Assembly (NCBI GenBank): GCA_947626235.1
Contig: CANQRI010000005.1
Coordinates: forward strand, 1 to 32,836
Source of the DNA: an uncultured Clostridia bacterium
GTDB taxonomy: Bacteria; Bacillota; Clostridia; TANB77; CAG-508
Reading direction: 5' to 3'
Length of the DNA: 32,836 nt
Notes under the pieces: generated by a model
Told to the model about the DNA's origin: nothing
What the model saw: the letters and a program-made list of their open reading frames with translations, nothing else
Database searches by the model: none
Shown here: positions 16,281 to 25,540 of the stretch, one piece after another
Layout: the number at the start of each line of letters is the position of its first letter
How positions within the stretch are numbered: position 1 is the stretch's first letter
Made by a program: the position numbers and the translations under genes

Positions 16281-18102
16281 ATTTATCAAATTGTTCTTCT
16301 GTAATAACTTCTTGTTTTAATAAAGTTTCTGCAACTTCATGAAGTTTATCCATATGTGCTGATAAAATTGATTGTGCCTTTAAATATGCATTATCTAACA
16401 ATATTTTTACTTCTGCACCTATTGCATCTGCATATTTTTCTCCAAGTAATTGTAACTCATATGGATCTTGTTCTGTATTTATAGATATTGTTCCTACTAC
16501 ATCACTCATTCCATATACAGTTACCATGTCTTTGGCAATTTTAGTTGCAACTTCTATGTCGTTACTTGCTCCTGTTGAAATATCATTTAATGCTATTTTT
16601 TCTGCAGCACGTCCGCCAAGTAAAGCAACTAATCTTTCTTGCATTTCCGTTTTTGAAATATAGCTTTTATCTTCATTAGTTTTATACATCGTGTATCCAC
16701 CAGCTACACCTCTTGGTATAATTGATATTTCTTTTACTGGCTCTTGTGTTTCCAAATATCTACTAACTATTGCATGTCCTGCCTCATGATATGCTGTAAG
16801 TTTTTTATCTTTTTCAGATATTACTCTACTTGTTTTTTGTAATCCAACTGTTACTTTCTTTACAGCTTCGTCTAAATCAGATTGTTCTATTAGTTCATGC
16901 TCATTTACTGTTGCAACTATTGCTGCTTCGTTTAAGATGTTAGCAAGCTCTGCACCAGTAAAACCTGCTGTATCTTCTGCAACACTTTTTAAACTTACAT
17001 TTTCTGCAAATTTTTTGTCCTTTGCATGTATTTTTAAAATTGCTTCTCTACCTTTTAAGTCAGGAACTGCTATTGTTATTTGCCTATCAAATCTTCCTGG
17101 TCTTAATAATGCCTTATCTAGCATTTCTGGTCTGTTGGTTGCAGCTAAAACTATAATCGTTTCATCTGTATCAAATCCGTCCATTTCTACTAAAAGTTGA
17201 TTTAATGTTTGATTATTCTCTGTTTCTGCTCCACTTCCTGATGTACGCCTTGAACCTATTGCATCAATTTCATCTATAAAAACTATACATGGAGCTAATT
17301 TTCTTGCTTTTTCAAATAACTTTCTGACTCTTGATGCACCAAGTCCAGCAAACATTTCTATAAATTCAGATCCACTCATTGATATAAAAGGAACATTTGC
17401 CTCTCCTGCAATGGCTTTTGCAATTAAAGTTTTTCCTGTACCTGGTTTTCCATATAAAAGTATTCCTCTTGGCACTTTGGCACCCATTTTAGTGAATTTT
17501 TCAGGCTCTTTTAAAAATTGTACAGTTTCTATCATTTCTTGCTTTTCTTCTTCTAGCCCTGCTACATCATCAAATTTTACCTTAACTTTTGTAGTAGTAT
17601 CATCATATACTTTTCCTTTTTCTCCTAAACCTTGCATTTTAAACACTAAAACAAATAATGCAACTATCATTATTGTTGGTAGCAATGTAAATAATGTTTC
17701 TGATATAGATATTAAAACATTTCTTTGTTTTTGCTCTAATTGTATTTCTATTCCTTGTTCTACTTTTTCTTGAATAAGCTCAATAAACGCTTGTGTATTA
17801 GGTACTATTGAATTCTTTTCTTCTTCTATATCTTTTAATTTTACTTTTACAGATGTACTTCCAACTGTCATTTCTATTTTTTCAACTTCACCATCAGAAA
17901 CCTTTTTTATTAAATCTGTATATGATATTTTACTATCGTCTTCATTATTATTGCCTACCATTAAATAAACAAGTACTGCTGATGCTACAATTAATATAAT
18001 TGCAATAGAAGCTATTATCCATATTTGTTTATTATTCTTTCCTTTATTTTTTTGTTCTCTGTTATTTTCCTGCTCTTTGTTATTTTCTTGCTCTTTACTC
18101 AT
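16270..18102 (-). CDS. ftsH: ATP-dependent zinc metalloprotease FtsH
   Basis: Membrane-anchored hexameric AAA+ protease that degrades membrane and regulatory proteins. Order of parts: a short repeated charged N terminus (EQENNKEQENNREQ), transmembrane helices (about 27-49 and 136-154) flanking an external domain, AAA+ module with Walker A (218-225), Walker B FIDEID (275-280), arginine-finger region RPGRFDR (334-340), and the M41 protease domain with HEAGH (439-443) and the downstream zinc ligand region SNDIEVAT. Two odd substitutions: Walker A reads GKPGTGKT instead of the family's GPPGTGKT, and the pore loop reads FAGLG instead of FVGVG (aromatic Phe251 kept). The start overlaps the stop of the upstream gene by 4 bp, indicating translational coupling. 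Confidence 0.96.
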   Translation of the reverse strand: MSKEQENNKEQENNREQKNKGKNNKQIWIIASIAIILIVASAVLVYLMVGNNNEDDSKISYTDLIKKVSDGEVEKIEMTVGSTSVKVKLKDIEEEKNSIVPNTQAFIELIQEKVEQGIEIQLEQKQRNVLISISETLFTLLPTIMIVALFVLVFKMQGLGEKGKVYDDTTTKVKVKFDDVAGLEEEKQEMIETVQFLKEPEKFTKMGAKVPRGILLYGKPGTGKTLIAKAIAGEANVPFISMSGSEFIEMFAGLGASRVRKLFEKARKLAPCIVFIDEIDAIGSRRTSGSGAETENNQTLNQLLVEMDGFDTDETIIVLAATNRPEMLDKALLRPGRFDRQITIAVPDLKGREAILKIHAKDKKFAENVSLKSVAEDTAGFTGAELANILNEAAIVATVNEHELIEQSDLDEAVKKVTVGLQKTSRVISEKDKKLTAYHEAGHAIVSRYLETQEPVKEISIIPRGVAGGYTMYKTNEDKSYISKTEMQERLVALLGGRAAEKIALNDISTGASNDIEVATKIAKDMVTVYGMSDVVGTISINTEQDPYELQLLGEKYADAIGAEVKILLDNAYLKAQSILSAHMDKLHEVAETLLKQEVITEEQFDKFFE

Positions 18103-19229
18103 CTTTCTTGTATTCCTTTCTTATTTTTAAACATATTTCCCTGTGGCTCTAAACCTTTATCTAAATCTTCCCCTTCTTTTTTCTTCCTTTTATTATTGTT
18201 TCCTTTATCTGATTTTTCTTTTTTCTCTTTTGGCTCATCTTTTTTGTTGTCATCTTTATTTTCTTTATCATTTTCGTTATCTTTTTCTTCCTCTTGCTTT
18301 TTTTCTTCATCATCTTTCTTCTCGTCTTGCTTTTCTTCTTCTTTATTTGTTTTTTGCCATTCAGCAATTCTTGCTTGTTCTTCTATTATTTTAGCCAATT
18401 CTTGCTGTCTTTTTATTAAGTCTGATTTTATAATTAATATTGCAGTTATCATATAAATACATGCTATTCCAAAATACATAATATTAAAGTATATTATTTC
18501 AAAACCGAAGACCATGTGTATAATTGAATATATTAACAATAATATAATAGGTAAAGTAAATGCATATATTGCCATATTAAATATAGCATATGGCTTTAAC
18601 CTTATTTTTACTATCATTGATGTTATATATCCTAACAACATTATTACTACTGCAAGCATTAACGTTTCTATTAAATAATACATAAAACCATAAGCAAACA
18701 ATGTTATAAATAATACTGTAAACATATAAAATACTTCATCATTATCGAAAAGACTTACAACTTCCTCTTTACTAAAATTGTTAGGTTGTACATTTTCAAA
18801 TAAAGTACTATATGAATATTCAAGTGGCTCCATTTTAGGCTCTACAGAAATTAATACTTTATCTTTCAAAAATGCTATACCCATTGTACTGTTGGCTACT
18901 TGATTTTTATACAATTTGAATTGTTCATCTTCTATTTCATTTGTATCTACAATAAAAGTTTTAAAAAATAAATTACTATTTTTTAAATTTATTGGTTCAT
19001 CAAGTTGCATTTGTAAAGTATTATCTTCAAATTTAAAATCTGGTAAATCATTTTTTATGTATTGCAAAAGGTTGTACATTTGACTTATAAATAATGCAGA
19101 AGTTACTATTGTAAGTATTGCAATTAATAACATAAAGTACTTTATTGTATTTACTACTGGTTGAGTTGCTAGTTCTGGATATTTTTCAAAATCTTTTACA
19201 CTAGTTATTATTTTTTTAAAAAATGTCAT
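18099..19229 (-). CDS. DUF1189-like polytopic membrane protein with highly charged C-terminal tail
   Basis: Probably DUF1189 family; function unknown. The first helix (about 28-52) follows a KKIITSVKDFEKYPELA-type N terminus typical of the family, then an external region (about 55-165), four further helices (about 165-280), a cytoplasmic amphipathic stretch, and a Lys/Glu/Asp-rich low-complexity tail (about 295-376). Its stop overlaps the ftsH start (ATGA), so the two are translationally coupled; cysS ends 27 bp upstream. The coupling suggests a partner or substrate relationship with FtsH, which is inference. The tail composition is unusual for the family and may be an RNA- or protein-binding extension. 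Confidence 0.75.
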   Translation of the reverse strand: MTFFKKIITSVKDFEKYPELATQPVVNTIKYFMLLIAILTIVTSALFISQMYNLLQYIKNDLPDFKFEDNTLQMQLDEPINLKNSNLFFKTFIVDTNEIEDEQFKLYKNQVANSTMGIAFLKDKVLISVEPKMEPLEYSYSTLFENVQPNNFSKEEVVSLFDNDEVFYMFTVLFITLFAYGFMYYLIETLMLAVVIMLLGYITSMIVKIRLKPYAIFNMAIYAFTLPIILLLIYSIIHMVFGFEIIYFNIMYFGIACIYMITAILIIKSDLIKRQQELAKIIEEQARIAEWQKTNKEEEKQDEKKDDEEKKQEEEKDNENDKENKDDNKKDEPKEKKEKSDKGNNNKRKKKEGEDLDKGLEPQGNMFKNKKGIQER

Positions 19230-19256
19230 TTGTTCACTCCTTTATATGTTTTCTAT

Positions 19257-20657
19257 TTACATTTTTTCTATTGTCATTCCATCTTTAGAATCTTTAACAT
19301 TATATCCTTTTTCTTTTAATTCATCTCTTATTTTATCAGATAAAGCCCAATCTTTATTTTGCCTTGCTAATGTTCTTTTTTCCACCAACTGTTTTATTTC
19401 TTCAGGTAATTCTATTTGCTCTTGCTCTAAAAGATATTTCTTTGAATTTTTTATATCTAAGCCTAATACTTCGTCAAACTTTTCTAATAATTTAGCATAT
19501 TGTTCTGACTTAACTTCATTTCTAACAACTTCCCATACAATTCCCATTGCTAGTGGCATATTTAAATCATCATTAATTGCCTCTAAAAACCTTTGCTCAT
19601 ATTGTTCTATGGCACTTTGTGGAACTTCTTGTTTACTTTCTAAATGATTTAAATATCCTTCACGTAACCTATTTATAGATTTTTGTGCAGACATTGCCCC
19701 TTCAAATGTAAAGTTCAATTTTGTTCTATAATGAGCTGTATAGCAAAACATTTTATATGCTAAAGGCTCTATTCCATGTTCTTTAAGAACATCTAATGTA
19801 TAAGTATTTCCTAGACTTTTAGACATTTTTCCGCCATCTACTTGTAAAAATTCAACATGCATCCATGTTTTGGCAGGTATTTTTCCAGTTGCACCTTTGC
19901 TTTGTGCTATTTCATTTTCATGGTGTGTAGGTATATGGTCTACGCCACCTGTATGAATATCGAATTCTTCTCCTAAATATTTTCTTCCCATTGCAGAACA
20001 TTCTATATGCCAACCTGGGTATGATAATCCCCATGGACTTTCCCATTTCATAATATGATTTTCTGGCGCTTTTATCCATAAAGCAAAGTCATACGGATTT
20101 CTTTTTTCTGTATCTACGTCTACTCTAGCTCCCGCAATTTGGTCATCTAATTTTCTGTTAGATAACACAGGATATTTATCTAATTTTGATATGTCAAAAT
20201 ATATTCCTTTTGATGTTTCATAGGCATATCCATTTGCTATTAATTCTTCTACAAATTTTAACATATCAGAAATATGGTCTGTTGCTTTTGCAATAATTTC
20301 TGGTTTTTCTATATTTAGTCTTCCCATATCTCTGAAAAATATTTCTGTATAATAATTTGCAATTTCATATGGATCTTTATTTTCTTTTCTTGCTGCTTTT
20401 TCCATTTTGTCTTCGCCTTCATCTGCATCTGACTCTAAATGACCTACATCTGTTATATTCATAACATGTTTTAATTCATACCCATTATATTTTAAAACTC
20501 TTCTTAATGTATCCATAAATACATAAGCTCTAAAGTTGCCTATATGTGCATAACTATACACCGTTGGACCACAAGAATATATTCTAACCTCATTTCCTTT
20601 TAATGGTTTGAACTCACTTTTGTCCCTTGTTAATGTATTATATAATTTTAATCCCAT
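19257..20657 (-). CDS. cysS: Cysteinyl-tRNA synthetase
   Basis: Charges tRNA-Cys with cysteine. The 466-residue protein has the class I signature: HIGN (38-41, the usual HIGH variant), zinc ligands Cys29, Cys220 and the HHENE segment (245-249), and KMSKS (277-281), followed by the DALR anticodon region. ATG 20657 begins a normal N terminus (MGLKLYNTLTR). The start is odd: no ribosome binding site lies directly upstream; the only one, GGAGG, is separated from the ATG by a hairpin (see 20668-20702). No T-box leader is present, though many Firmicute cysS genes have one. It precedes the DUF1189-ftsH pair, 27 bp apart. Confidence 0.97.
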   Translation of the reverse strand: MGLKLYNTLTRDKSEFKPLKGNEVRIYSCGPTVYSYAHIGNFRAYVFMDTLRRVLKYNGYELKHVMNITDVGHLESDADEGEDKMEKAARKENKDPYEIANYYTEIFFRDMGRLNIEKPEIIAKATDHISDMLKFVEELIANGYAYETSKGIYFDISKLDKYPVLSNRKLDDQIAGARVDVDTEKRNPYDFALWIKAPENHIMKWESPWGLSYPGWHIECSAMGRKYLGEEFDIHTGGVDHIPTHHENEIAQSKGATGKIPAKTWMHVEFLQVDGGKMSKSLGNTYTLDVLKEHGIEPLAYKMFCYTAHYRTKLNFTFEGAMSAQKSINRLREGYLNHLESKQEVPQSAIEQYEQRFLEAINDDLNMPLAMGIVWEVVRNEVKSEQYAKLLEKFDEVLGLDIKNSKKYLLEQEQIELPEEIKQLVEKRTLARQNKDWALSDKIRDELKEKGYNVKDSKDGMTIEKM

Positions 20658-20667
20658 AAATTGTTTA

Positions 20668-20702
20668 TGTAATTGGTCAAGGTTTAAAAACTTTGACCAA
20701 TT
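20668..20702 (-). promoter_or_regulatory. Hairpin between the ribosome binding site and the start codon of cysS
   Basis: On the minus strand an AAGGAGGAAAAG site is followed by the inverted repeat TAATTGGTCAA / TTGACCAATTA (11-bp stem, about 12-nt loop), then 12 nt and the ATG. A seven-codon frame (TTG GTC AAA GTT TTT AAA CCT TGA) begins in the stem at ideal distance from GGAGG. The hairpin could shorten the effective distance between GGAGG and ATG, or mark a leader peptide. Both are inference. Confidence 0.55.
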
Positions 20703-20776
20703 ACTTTTCCTCCTTTTTTTAATTTACAAGAATTTGTGTTAAGTTATTTTTACTCACAAGAATTTATTGGAGTTAT

Positions 20777-23509
20777 TTATTCTACAATATTTGAACTTGG
20801 CGAAGTAGTATCTCCCCCAGCTGTATTAGTTGTTGAAGGTGTTTGCGTATTTGTTTCTCCTGTAGATGTATTTGTTTGAGTATTTGTCGTTGTTGGAGGT
20901 TTTTCAGTATTTGTTGTACCTCCTCCAACTTCGTTAGTTGTTTGATTACTCTTTTTCTTATTTACCGTTAATGTTATTGTTGAACCTTTATCTGCTTTTT
21001 GATTTGCTTTCACACTTTGTTTTAATACTATTCCATCATCTTCGTCTTCATCTTCTGAATATTCAACATTAACTACAAATCCAATATCCTCTAATGCTTT
21101 TTTTGCAGCAGCTAATTTTTTACCTACTACATTTACAACTTCTACTTGTTCAGGTGCTACATGCACTGTACAAGTTTCGGTTGGTACATCATATTTGCCA
21201 CCACTTGAAGTAGTCCATAATGTTGTATTTTCTTTTGGTGGTCTTGCTAAAAATGTTTTATCTTCTACTGCTTTACAGTATTCATTTGCTATCTTTCCTG
21301 TTTCAGTACATATTTTTAATGTTTTATGTCCTTCACATGGTCCTGGTACTGTTCCTATAACAAATTCCTCTGTTTGACGTCTTGCACAAGATGCTGTTGC
21401 TACACAACCAGAGTCTAAACAAATAGTTGCACTTGTGATATTCTCTGGTTTTTGAATTCTTGCACTTTCTAGACCACTGTGTATATCTTTCATAACTGCT
21501 CTCCATATAAACATAGCATTATTATCATAGTTTGGTCTTTCAGTTATGTCAAAGCCAAACCAACTTGCTGCTGTATAATATGGTGTAAATCCGCAAAGCC
21601 ATCTATCTTTATATTCATCTGTTGAACCTGTTTTTGCACAAACGTCCATACCTGATATAGCACATGAAGCAGCTGTACCACTTCTTACTGGTTCTGTTAG
21701 TATACGTTTTAATATATATGCATTTTGTTCAGATATTACTCTTTCTGTTCTTTGTTGTGGTTCTAGTATAACATTTCCTTCTGAATCTTCTACTTTTGTA
21801 TAGAAAGTAGGTTCTATATATACTCCATCATTTGCTACTGTTGCATAAGCTGCTGCCATTTCTAATGGACTGATATCTGGAGTTCCTAATGCTAATGCTA
21901 AATCGTTATAGTGGTCACTTACATTAATTCCCACTTTTTTCAAAAATTCAATAGCGTTACTTGGTCCTAATTCTGCTAATATTTTTATATTAACTATATT
22001 TGATGATTTACCTATTGCACGCTTTACAGTAATTAATCCACTATATCCATCTGAATTGTGAGGGTCATATCCTCCTCCAAACTGTGTATATGAATCATCA
22101 TATACTGTTCCTGCTGTTATAATTCCTGCATCTAATGCCGGCATAACTACTGCTATTGGCTTAAATGATGAACCAGGTTGTTTTCTACCTTGTGTTGCTC
22201 TGTTTGTACCTGTTACATTTGCATCTGTTCCTAAACCACCCATACAGCCAACTACTTGACCTGTTTTATGGTCTATAATAACCATTGCAGCTTGTGAATG
22301 CCCTGAATTTATTAGTTTACCATCTTTTGTTTCCTTTGGTTGGAATATATATTTATCTTTCTTAAATTCTTCTTCCATTCTTGCTTGTATGGCGTTATTT
22401 ACTGTAGAATATACTGTGTAACCGCTATTATAAAATCTATTTTTTGCTGTTGTATAATCTATATCATCTTTTTCCATTAAGTCTTTTATTACTTGCTCTA
22501 TTACTGCTGCTGTATGATATGAATAATTAGAACCTGCATTTACTTGCCCTTGTACAAAACCAAGACCTGCATCTACTTCTGCTATAGCTGCATTGTATGT
22601 TTCCTCATCTGCAATAAAACCTTGACTTTTCATTTCTGCTAAAACAGTTTTTGTTCTAGTTTTTATTTTTTCAGTATTATCTGTTGTTTGGTCAAAAGGC
22701 GCATAAGCATTTGGTGCATGGTTTATACCTGCTAAAAATGCTGCTTGTGCTAATGATAATTGGTCTATTGTTTTGCTAAAGTAATAATGTGTTGCTGTAG
22801 ATACGCCATAATTTGTTCCACCTATGAATATTAAATTTAAATAATATTCTAGTATTTCATCCTTTGAAAGAACTTTCTCTAAATTATATGCACGCGCCAT
22901 CTCTCTTATTTTTCTTTCTATACCTGCAACACCTTCATCATCTTTATCATCGAAAGTATTTTTTATTAATTGTTGAGTTATTGTACTACCTCCATAAGAA
23001 GATTCTCCACCTTTGACTGCAAAATTTAATGTTGCAGATAGTGTTCTTCCTATATCTATTCCATTATGCTCTCTAAACCTTTTATCTTCTATTGCTATAA
23101 ATGCATTTGGTAAATATTCTGGCATTTTGTCTAAATCTACCCATTCTCTATTCTCGTCTGAAGCAAGTGTAACTACTTGATCACCATTAACTATTTTGGT
23201 ATTACCAGATATTGCTGCCTCTAAATCTTCTCTTGTAACTTTATATTTATCACTAAAGAATATTCCTGCTACTATACCAGCTACAACCATAACAGCAATA
23301 ATTCCTAAAAGAAATATTGCTAAAATTACTCTTTTTAATACTTTATGCTTCTTAACCTTTCCTTTTTTATTTGTTTTAATTTTTTTATTTTTTATTTTCT
23401 TTGTTTCATCATTATTATTGCTATTAACTCTTTTATTTCTTACATCCTCTACATTATATTTTCTTGTTTTATCATTATTGTATTTTTTTACCTTTTTATT
23501 TTTCTTCAT
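20777..23509 (-). CDS. Class A penicillin-binding protein (PBP1A-type) with PASTA domain
   Basis: Bifunctional glycan polymerase and cross-linker. Order of parts: long Lys/Asn-rich cytoplasmic N terminus (1-58), transmembrane helix (about 60-84), GT51 glycosyltransferase (about 120-300) with catalytic Glu141 in IAIEDKRF and GGSTITQQ, transpeptidase domain (about 400-690) with SxxK (Ser447-Lys450), SxN (502-504) and KTG (626-628), a Cys-rich segment (about 697-780, seven Cys), one PASTA domain (about 787-850) and a Thr/Asn/Gly-rich tail. Start ATG follows GGAGG. A single PASTA domain in a class A PBP is normal for Clostridia and may bind muropeptides or lipid II. The next gene downstream is cysS. 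Confidence 0.95.
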   Translation of the reverse strand: MKKNKKVKKYNNDKTRKYNVEDVRNKRVNSNNNDETKKIKNKKIKTNKKGKVKKHKVLKRVILAIFLLGIIAVMVVAGIVAGIFFSDKYKVTREDLEAAISGNTKIVNGDQVVTLASDENREWVDLDKMPEYLPNAFIAIEDKRFREHNGIDIGRTLSATLNFAVKGGESSYGGSTITQQLIKNTFDDKDDEGVAGIERKIREMARAYNLEKVLSKDEILEYYLNLIFIGGTNYGVSTATHYYFSKTIDQLSLAQAAFLAGINHAPNAYAPFDQTTDNTEKIKTRTKTVLAEMKSQGFIADEETYNAAIAEVDAGLGFVQGQVNAGSNYSYHTAAVIEQVIKDLMEKDDIDYTTAKNRFYNSGYTVYSTVNNAIQARMEEEFKKDKYIFQPKETKDGKLINSGHSQAAMVIIDHKTGQVVGCMGGLGTDANVTGTNRATQGRKQPGSSFKPIAVVMPALDAGIITAGTVYDDSYTQFGGGYDPHNSDGYSGLITVKRAIGKSSNIVNIKILAELGPSNAIEFLKKVGINVSDHYNDLALALGTPDISPLEMAAAYATVANDGVYIEPTFYTKVEDSEGNVILEPQQRTERVISEQNAYILKRILTEPVRSGTAASCAISGMDVCAKTGSTDEYKDRWLCGFTPYYTAASWFGFDITERPNYDNNAMFIWRAVMKDIHSGLESARIQKPENITSATICLDSGCVATASCARRQTEEFVIGTVPGPCEGHKTLKICTETGKIANEYCKAVEDKTFLARPPKENTTLWTTSSGGKYDVPTETCTVHVAPEQVEVVNVVGKKLAAAKKALEDIGFVVNVEYSEDEDEDDGIVLKQSVKANQKADKGSTITLTVNKKKSNQTTNEVGGGTTNTEKPPTTTNTQTNTSTGETNTQTPSTTNTAGGDTTSPSSNIVE

Positions 23510-23599
23510 ACTTTTCCTCCTAGTAAATTGGTAGTATAAACTATTTATTTTTGCACATATTAACCCCTTTTAAATATACACACATATTATATTATATTT

Positions 23600-23628
23600 A
23601 TTATAAAATTTAAAGTATTTTAAGTAAA
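23600..23628 (-). promoter_or_regulatory. Putative promoter of the class A PBP gene
   Basis: Minus strand: TTTACT (23623-23628), 17-bp spacer, TATAAT (23600-23605). Other TATAAT-like hexamers follow in this AT-rich leader, so the exact start is uncertain. Confidence 0.5.
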
Positions 23629-23686
23629 TTTTAATATTTTTTAGTATTTCGTTAACTTTTCACTAGTGTAAATTGTAAAACATAAA

Positions 23687-23717
23687 AAAAGATTCTAAAT
23701 TTTGTTTAGAATCTTTT
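23687..23717 (-). terminator. Terminator of rny
   Basis: A perfect 13-bp stem AAAAGATTCTAAA / TTTAGAATCTTTT with a 5-nt loop; on the minus strand the T run of the stem continues into TTTATG. It lies 7 bp past the rny stop. Confidence 0.85.
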
Positions 23718-23723
23718 CTTTTA

Positions 23724-25265
23724 TTATTTAGCATATTCAACTACTCTTGTTTCTCTTATAATGTTTACTTTTATTTGTCCTGGATAATCCATTTCATCTT
23801 CAATTCGTTTTGTAATATCTCTTGCAAGTAAAGTCATTTCATTATCGCTTATTCTTTCAGGTTTTACTATTATTCTAACTTCTCTACCTGCTTGTATTGC
23901 AAATGATTTTTCTACTCCTTCAAATGAATCTGCAATTTCCTCTAATTGTTGTAGCCTCTTTATGTATGCTTCAAGAGTTTCTCTTCTTGCACCAGGTCTT
24001 GATGCAGAAATTGCATCTGCAGCTTGTATTAAAACTGCTTCTATAGTTTTTGGCTCTACATCTCCATGGTGAGCTTGTACAGCATTTATTACAATTTCAT
24101 TTTCTTTATACTTTCTAAGTACATCTACACCTATTTCAACATGTGTTCCTTCCATGTCGTGGTCTAATGCTTTACCTATGTCATGAAGTAACCCTGCTCT
24201 TCTTGCTATTTTTGGATCTAACCCTAATTCTTCTGCCATTATTCTTGCCAAATTAGAAACCTCTATTGAATGATTTAGCACATTTTGTCCATAACTTGTC
24301 CTGTATTTTAATTTTCCCAATAATTTTATAATGTCTGGATGAAGCCCTATTACGCCAGTTTCCATTGCTGCTCTTTCTCCTTCTTCCTTTATTATTGTTT
24401 CTAATTCTTCTCTTGATTTTTCAACCATTTCCTCAATTTTAGCTGGATGTATTCTTCCATCTTCAATTAATTTTTCAAGAGACATTTTTGCAATTTCTCT
24501 TCTTAATGGATCAAATCCTGAAATTACTACTGCTTCTGGGGTGTCATCTATGATTAAATCTATTCCCGTTAATGTTTCTAATGTTTTTATATTTCTACCC
24601 TCTCTACCAATAATTCTTCCTTTCATATCATCATTTGGAAGTGCTACTATTGATACTGTAGTTTCTGAAGTATGGTCTGCTGCACATTTCTGTATTGCAT
24701 AACCTATTATTTCTTTTGCATTTTTGTCTGCTGTTTCCTTTGCTTTTTGCTCTAAGTCCTTAATAAGGTTTGCTTTCTCCATAGTAATTTGCTTTTCTAC
24801 TTCAGATAAAAGCATTTTCTTTGCATCTTCTACTGATAATCTTGAAATTCTTTGTAATTCTTCTAATTGCTTTGTTTGTAATTCACTTAATTCTTGTTTC
24901 TTATCTTCTAACTCTTTTGTCTCATATTCTAAATCTTTTTCTCTTTTTTCTAGGTTTTCCATTTTGTTTTCAAGATTTTCTTCTTTTTGTATTAAACGTT
25001 CTTCTTGTTTTTGAACTTCGCCTCTTCTTTCTCTAATCTCTTGATCTAATTCCTTCCTGCTGTTCATTATTTCTTCTTTTGCTTTAAAGATTTCTTCTTT
25101 TTTCTTATTTTCGGCTTCTTTATTAGCTAATTCAAGTATTCTTTTAGCTTCACTTTCTGCACTTTTCATTTTTGATTCTGCTATTTTTTTTCTTACAATT
25201 ATTCCAATAAATATTCCTATTACTATTGAGATTAGAAAAATGGCGATATAGATTATTATGTCCAT
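23724..25265 (-). CDS. rny: Ribonuclease Y
   Basis: Membrane-bound endoribonuclease that starts bulk mRNA decay in Firmicutes. Start choice: the frame opens at 25304, but GAGGTG lies 8 nt before ATG 25263-25265, giving 513 aa, the usual length. Order of parts: N-terminal transmembrane helix (about 3-23), long coiled coil (about 30-190), KH RNA-binding domain (about 205-270; [10 protein letters not shown]) and HD catalytic domain (about 330-425; [12 protein letters not shown] metal-binding pair). A monocistronic layout is supported by a promoter upstream and a strong terminator downstream. Confidence 0.97.
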   Translation of the reverse strand: MDIIIYIAIFLISIVIGIFIGIIVRKKIAESKMKSAESEAKRILELANKEAENKKKEEIFKAKEEIMNSRKELDQEIRERRGEVQKQEERLIQKEENLENKMENLEKREKDLEYETKELEDKKQELSELQTKQLEELQRISRLSVEDAKKMLLSEVEKQITMEKANLIKDLEQKAKETADKNAKEIIGYAIQKCAADHTSETTVSIVALPNDDMKGRIIGREGRNIKTLETLTGIDLIIDDTPEAVVISGFDPLRREIAKMSLEKLIEDGRIHPAKIEEMVEKSREELETIIKEEGERAAMETGVIGLHPDIIKLLGKLKYRTSYGQNVLNHSIEVSNLARIMAEELGLDPKIARRAGLLHDIGKALDHDMEGTHVEIGVDVLRKYKENEIVINAVQAHHGDVEPKTIEAVLIQAADAISASRPGARRETLEAYIKRLQQLEEIADSFEGVEKSFAIQAGREVRIIVKPERISDNEMTLLARDITKRIEDEMDYPGQIKVNIIRETRVVEYAK

Positions 25266-25353
25266 AATCTTACACCTCTTCCTTATTTTATTTTCAATGT
25301 ACATAAATATATATTTTTCTAATTATTTTTAGAATATATTTTGTCTCTATTAT

Positions 25354-25382
25354 ATTTTATATTTATTATTGTAAACTGTCAA
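25354..25382 (-). promoter_or_regulatory. Promoter of rny
   Basis: Minus strand: TTGACA (25377-25382), 17-bp spacer, TAAAAT (25354-25359). It lies about 90 bp upstream of the rny start and just outside repeat copy R3. Confidence 0.7.
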
Positions 25383-25399
25383 TACCTTTTTTTGAATTT

Positions 25400-25435
25400 A
25401 TAAACTAATAGGGACGGGGTTAAATAGTTTAGCAC
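25400..25435 (+). repeat. 36-bp GGGACGGGG repeat, copy R3
   Basis: ATAAACTAATA, GGGACGGGGTTA, AATAGTTTAGCAC. It differs from R1/R2 by one base (ACTAAT for ACTATT) and is a perfect 36-bp inverted partner of R4 at 25505-25540, which shares that change and the same GCAC flank. The pair encloses the xer terminator. Confidence 0.9.
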
Positions 25436-25449
25436 TATACAACAAAAAA

Positions 25450-25479
25450 CTGAAGTTTTATTTATATTTAAAACTTCAG
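25450..25479 (-). terminator. Terminator of the tyrosine recombinase gene, inside an inverted repeat pair
   Basis: CTGAAGTTTT / AAAACTTCAG stem (10 bp) with a 10-nt loop; on the minus strand it runs into TTTTTTGTTG. It lies between repeat copies R3 and R4, so the mobile-looking unit carries or has captured the terminator. Confidence 0.8.
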
Positions 25480-25504
25480 CATTTTTATATTTTCTAACTT
25501 TAAC

Positions 25505-25540
25505 GTGCTAAACTATTTAACCCCGTCCCTATTAGTTTAT
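25505..25540 (-). repeat. 36-bp GGGACGGGG repeat, copy R4
   Basis: Perfect inverted partner of R3. Its outer end (TAAACTAATAGGG on the minus strand) supplies the TAA stop codon of the tyrosine recombinase gene (25537-25539). Confidence 0.9.

Noticed and set aside
18025..18456. Plus-strand frame opposite ftsH and the DUF1189-like gene
   Set aside because: It is the antisense of the Lys/Glu-rich coding region, giving a Phe/Ser/Leu-rich product with no start signals.
20658..20776. T-box riboswitch ahead of cysS
   Set aside because: The gap is only about 119 nt and shows no T-box consensus or antiterminator; only a simple hairpin is present.
25266..25304. Longer N terminus for RNase Y
   Set aside because: The upstream codons lack a ribosome binding site, while GAGGTG precedes the ATG at 25265 and gives the usual length and N-terminal helix.
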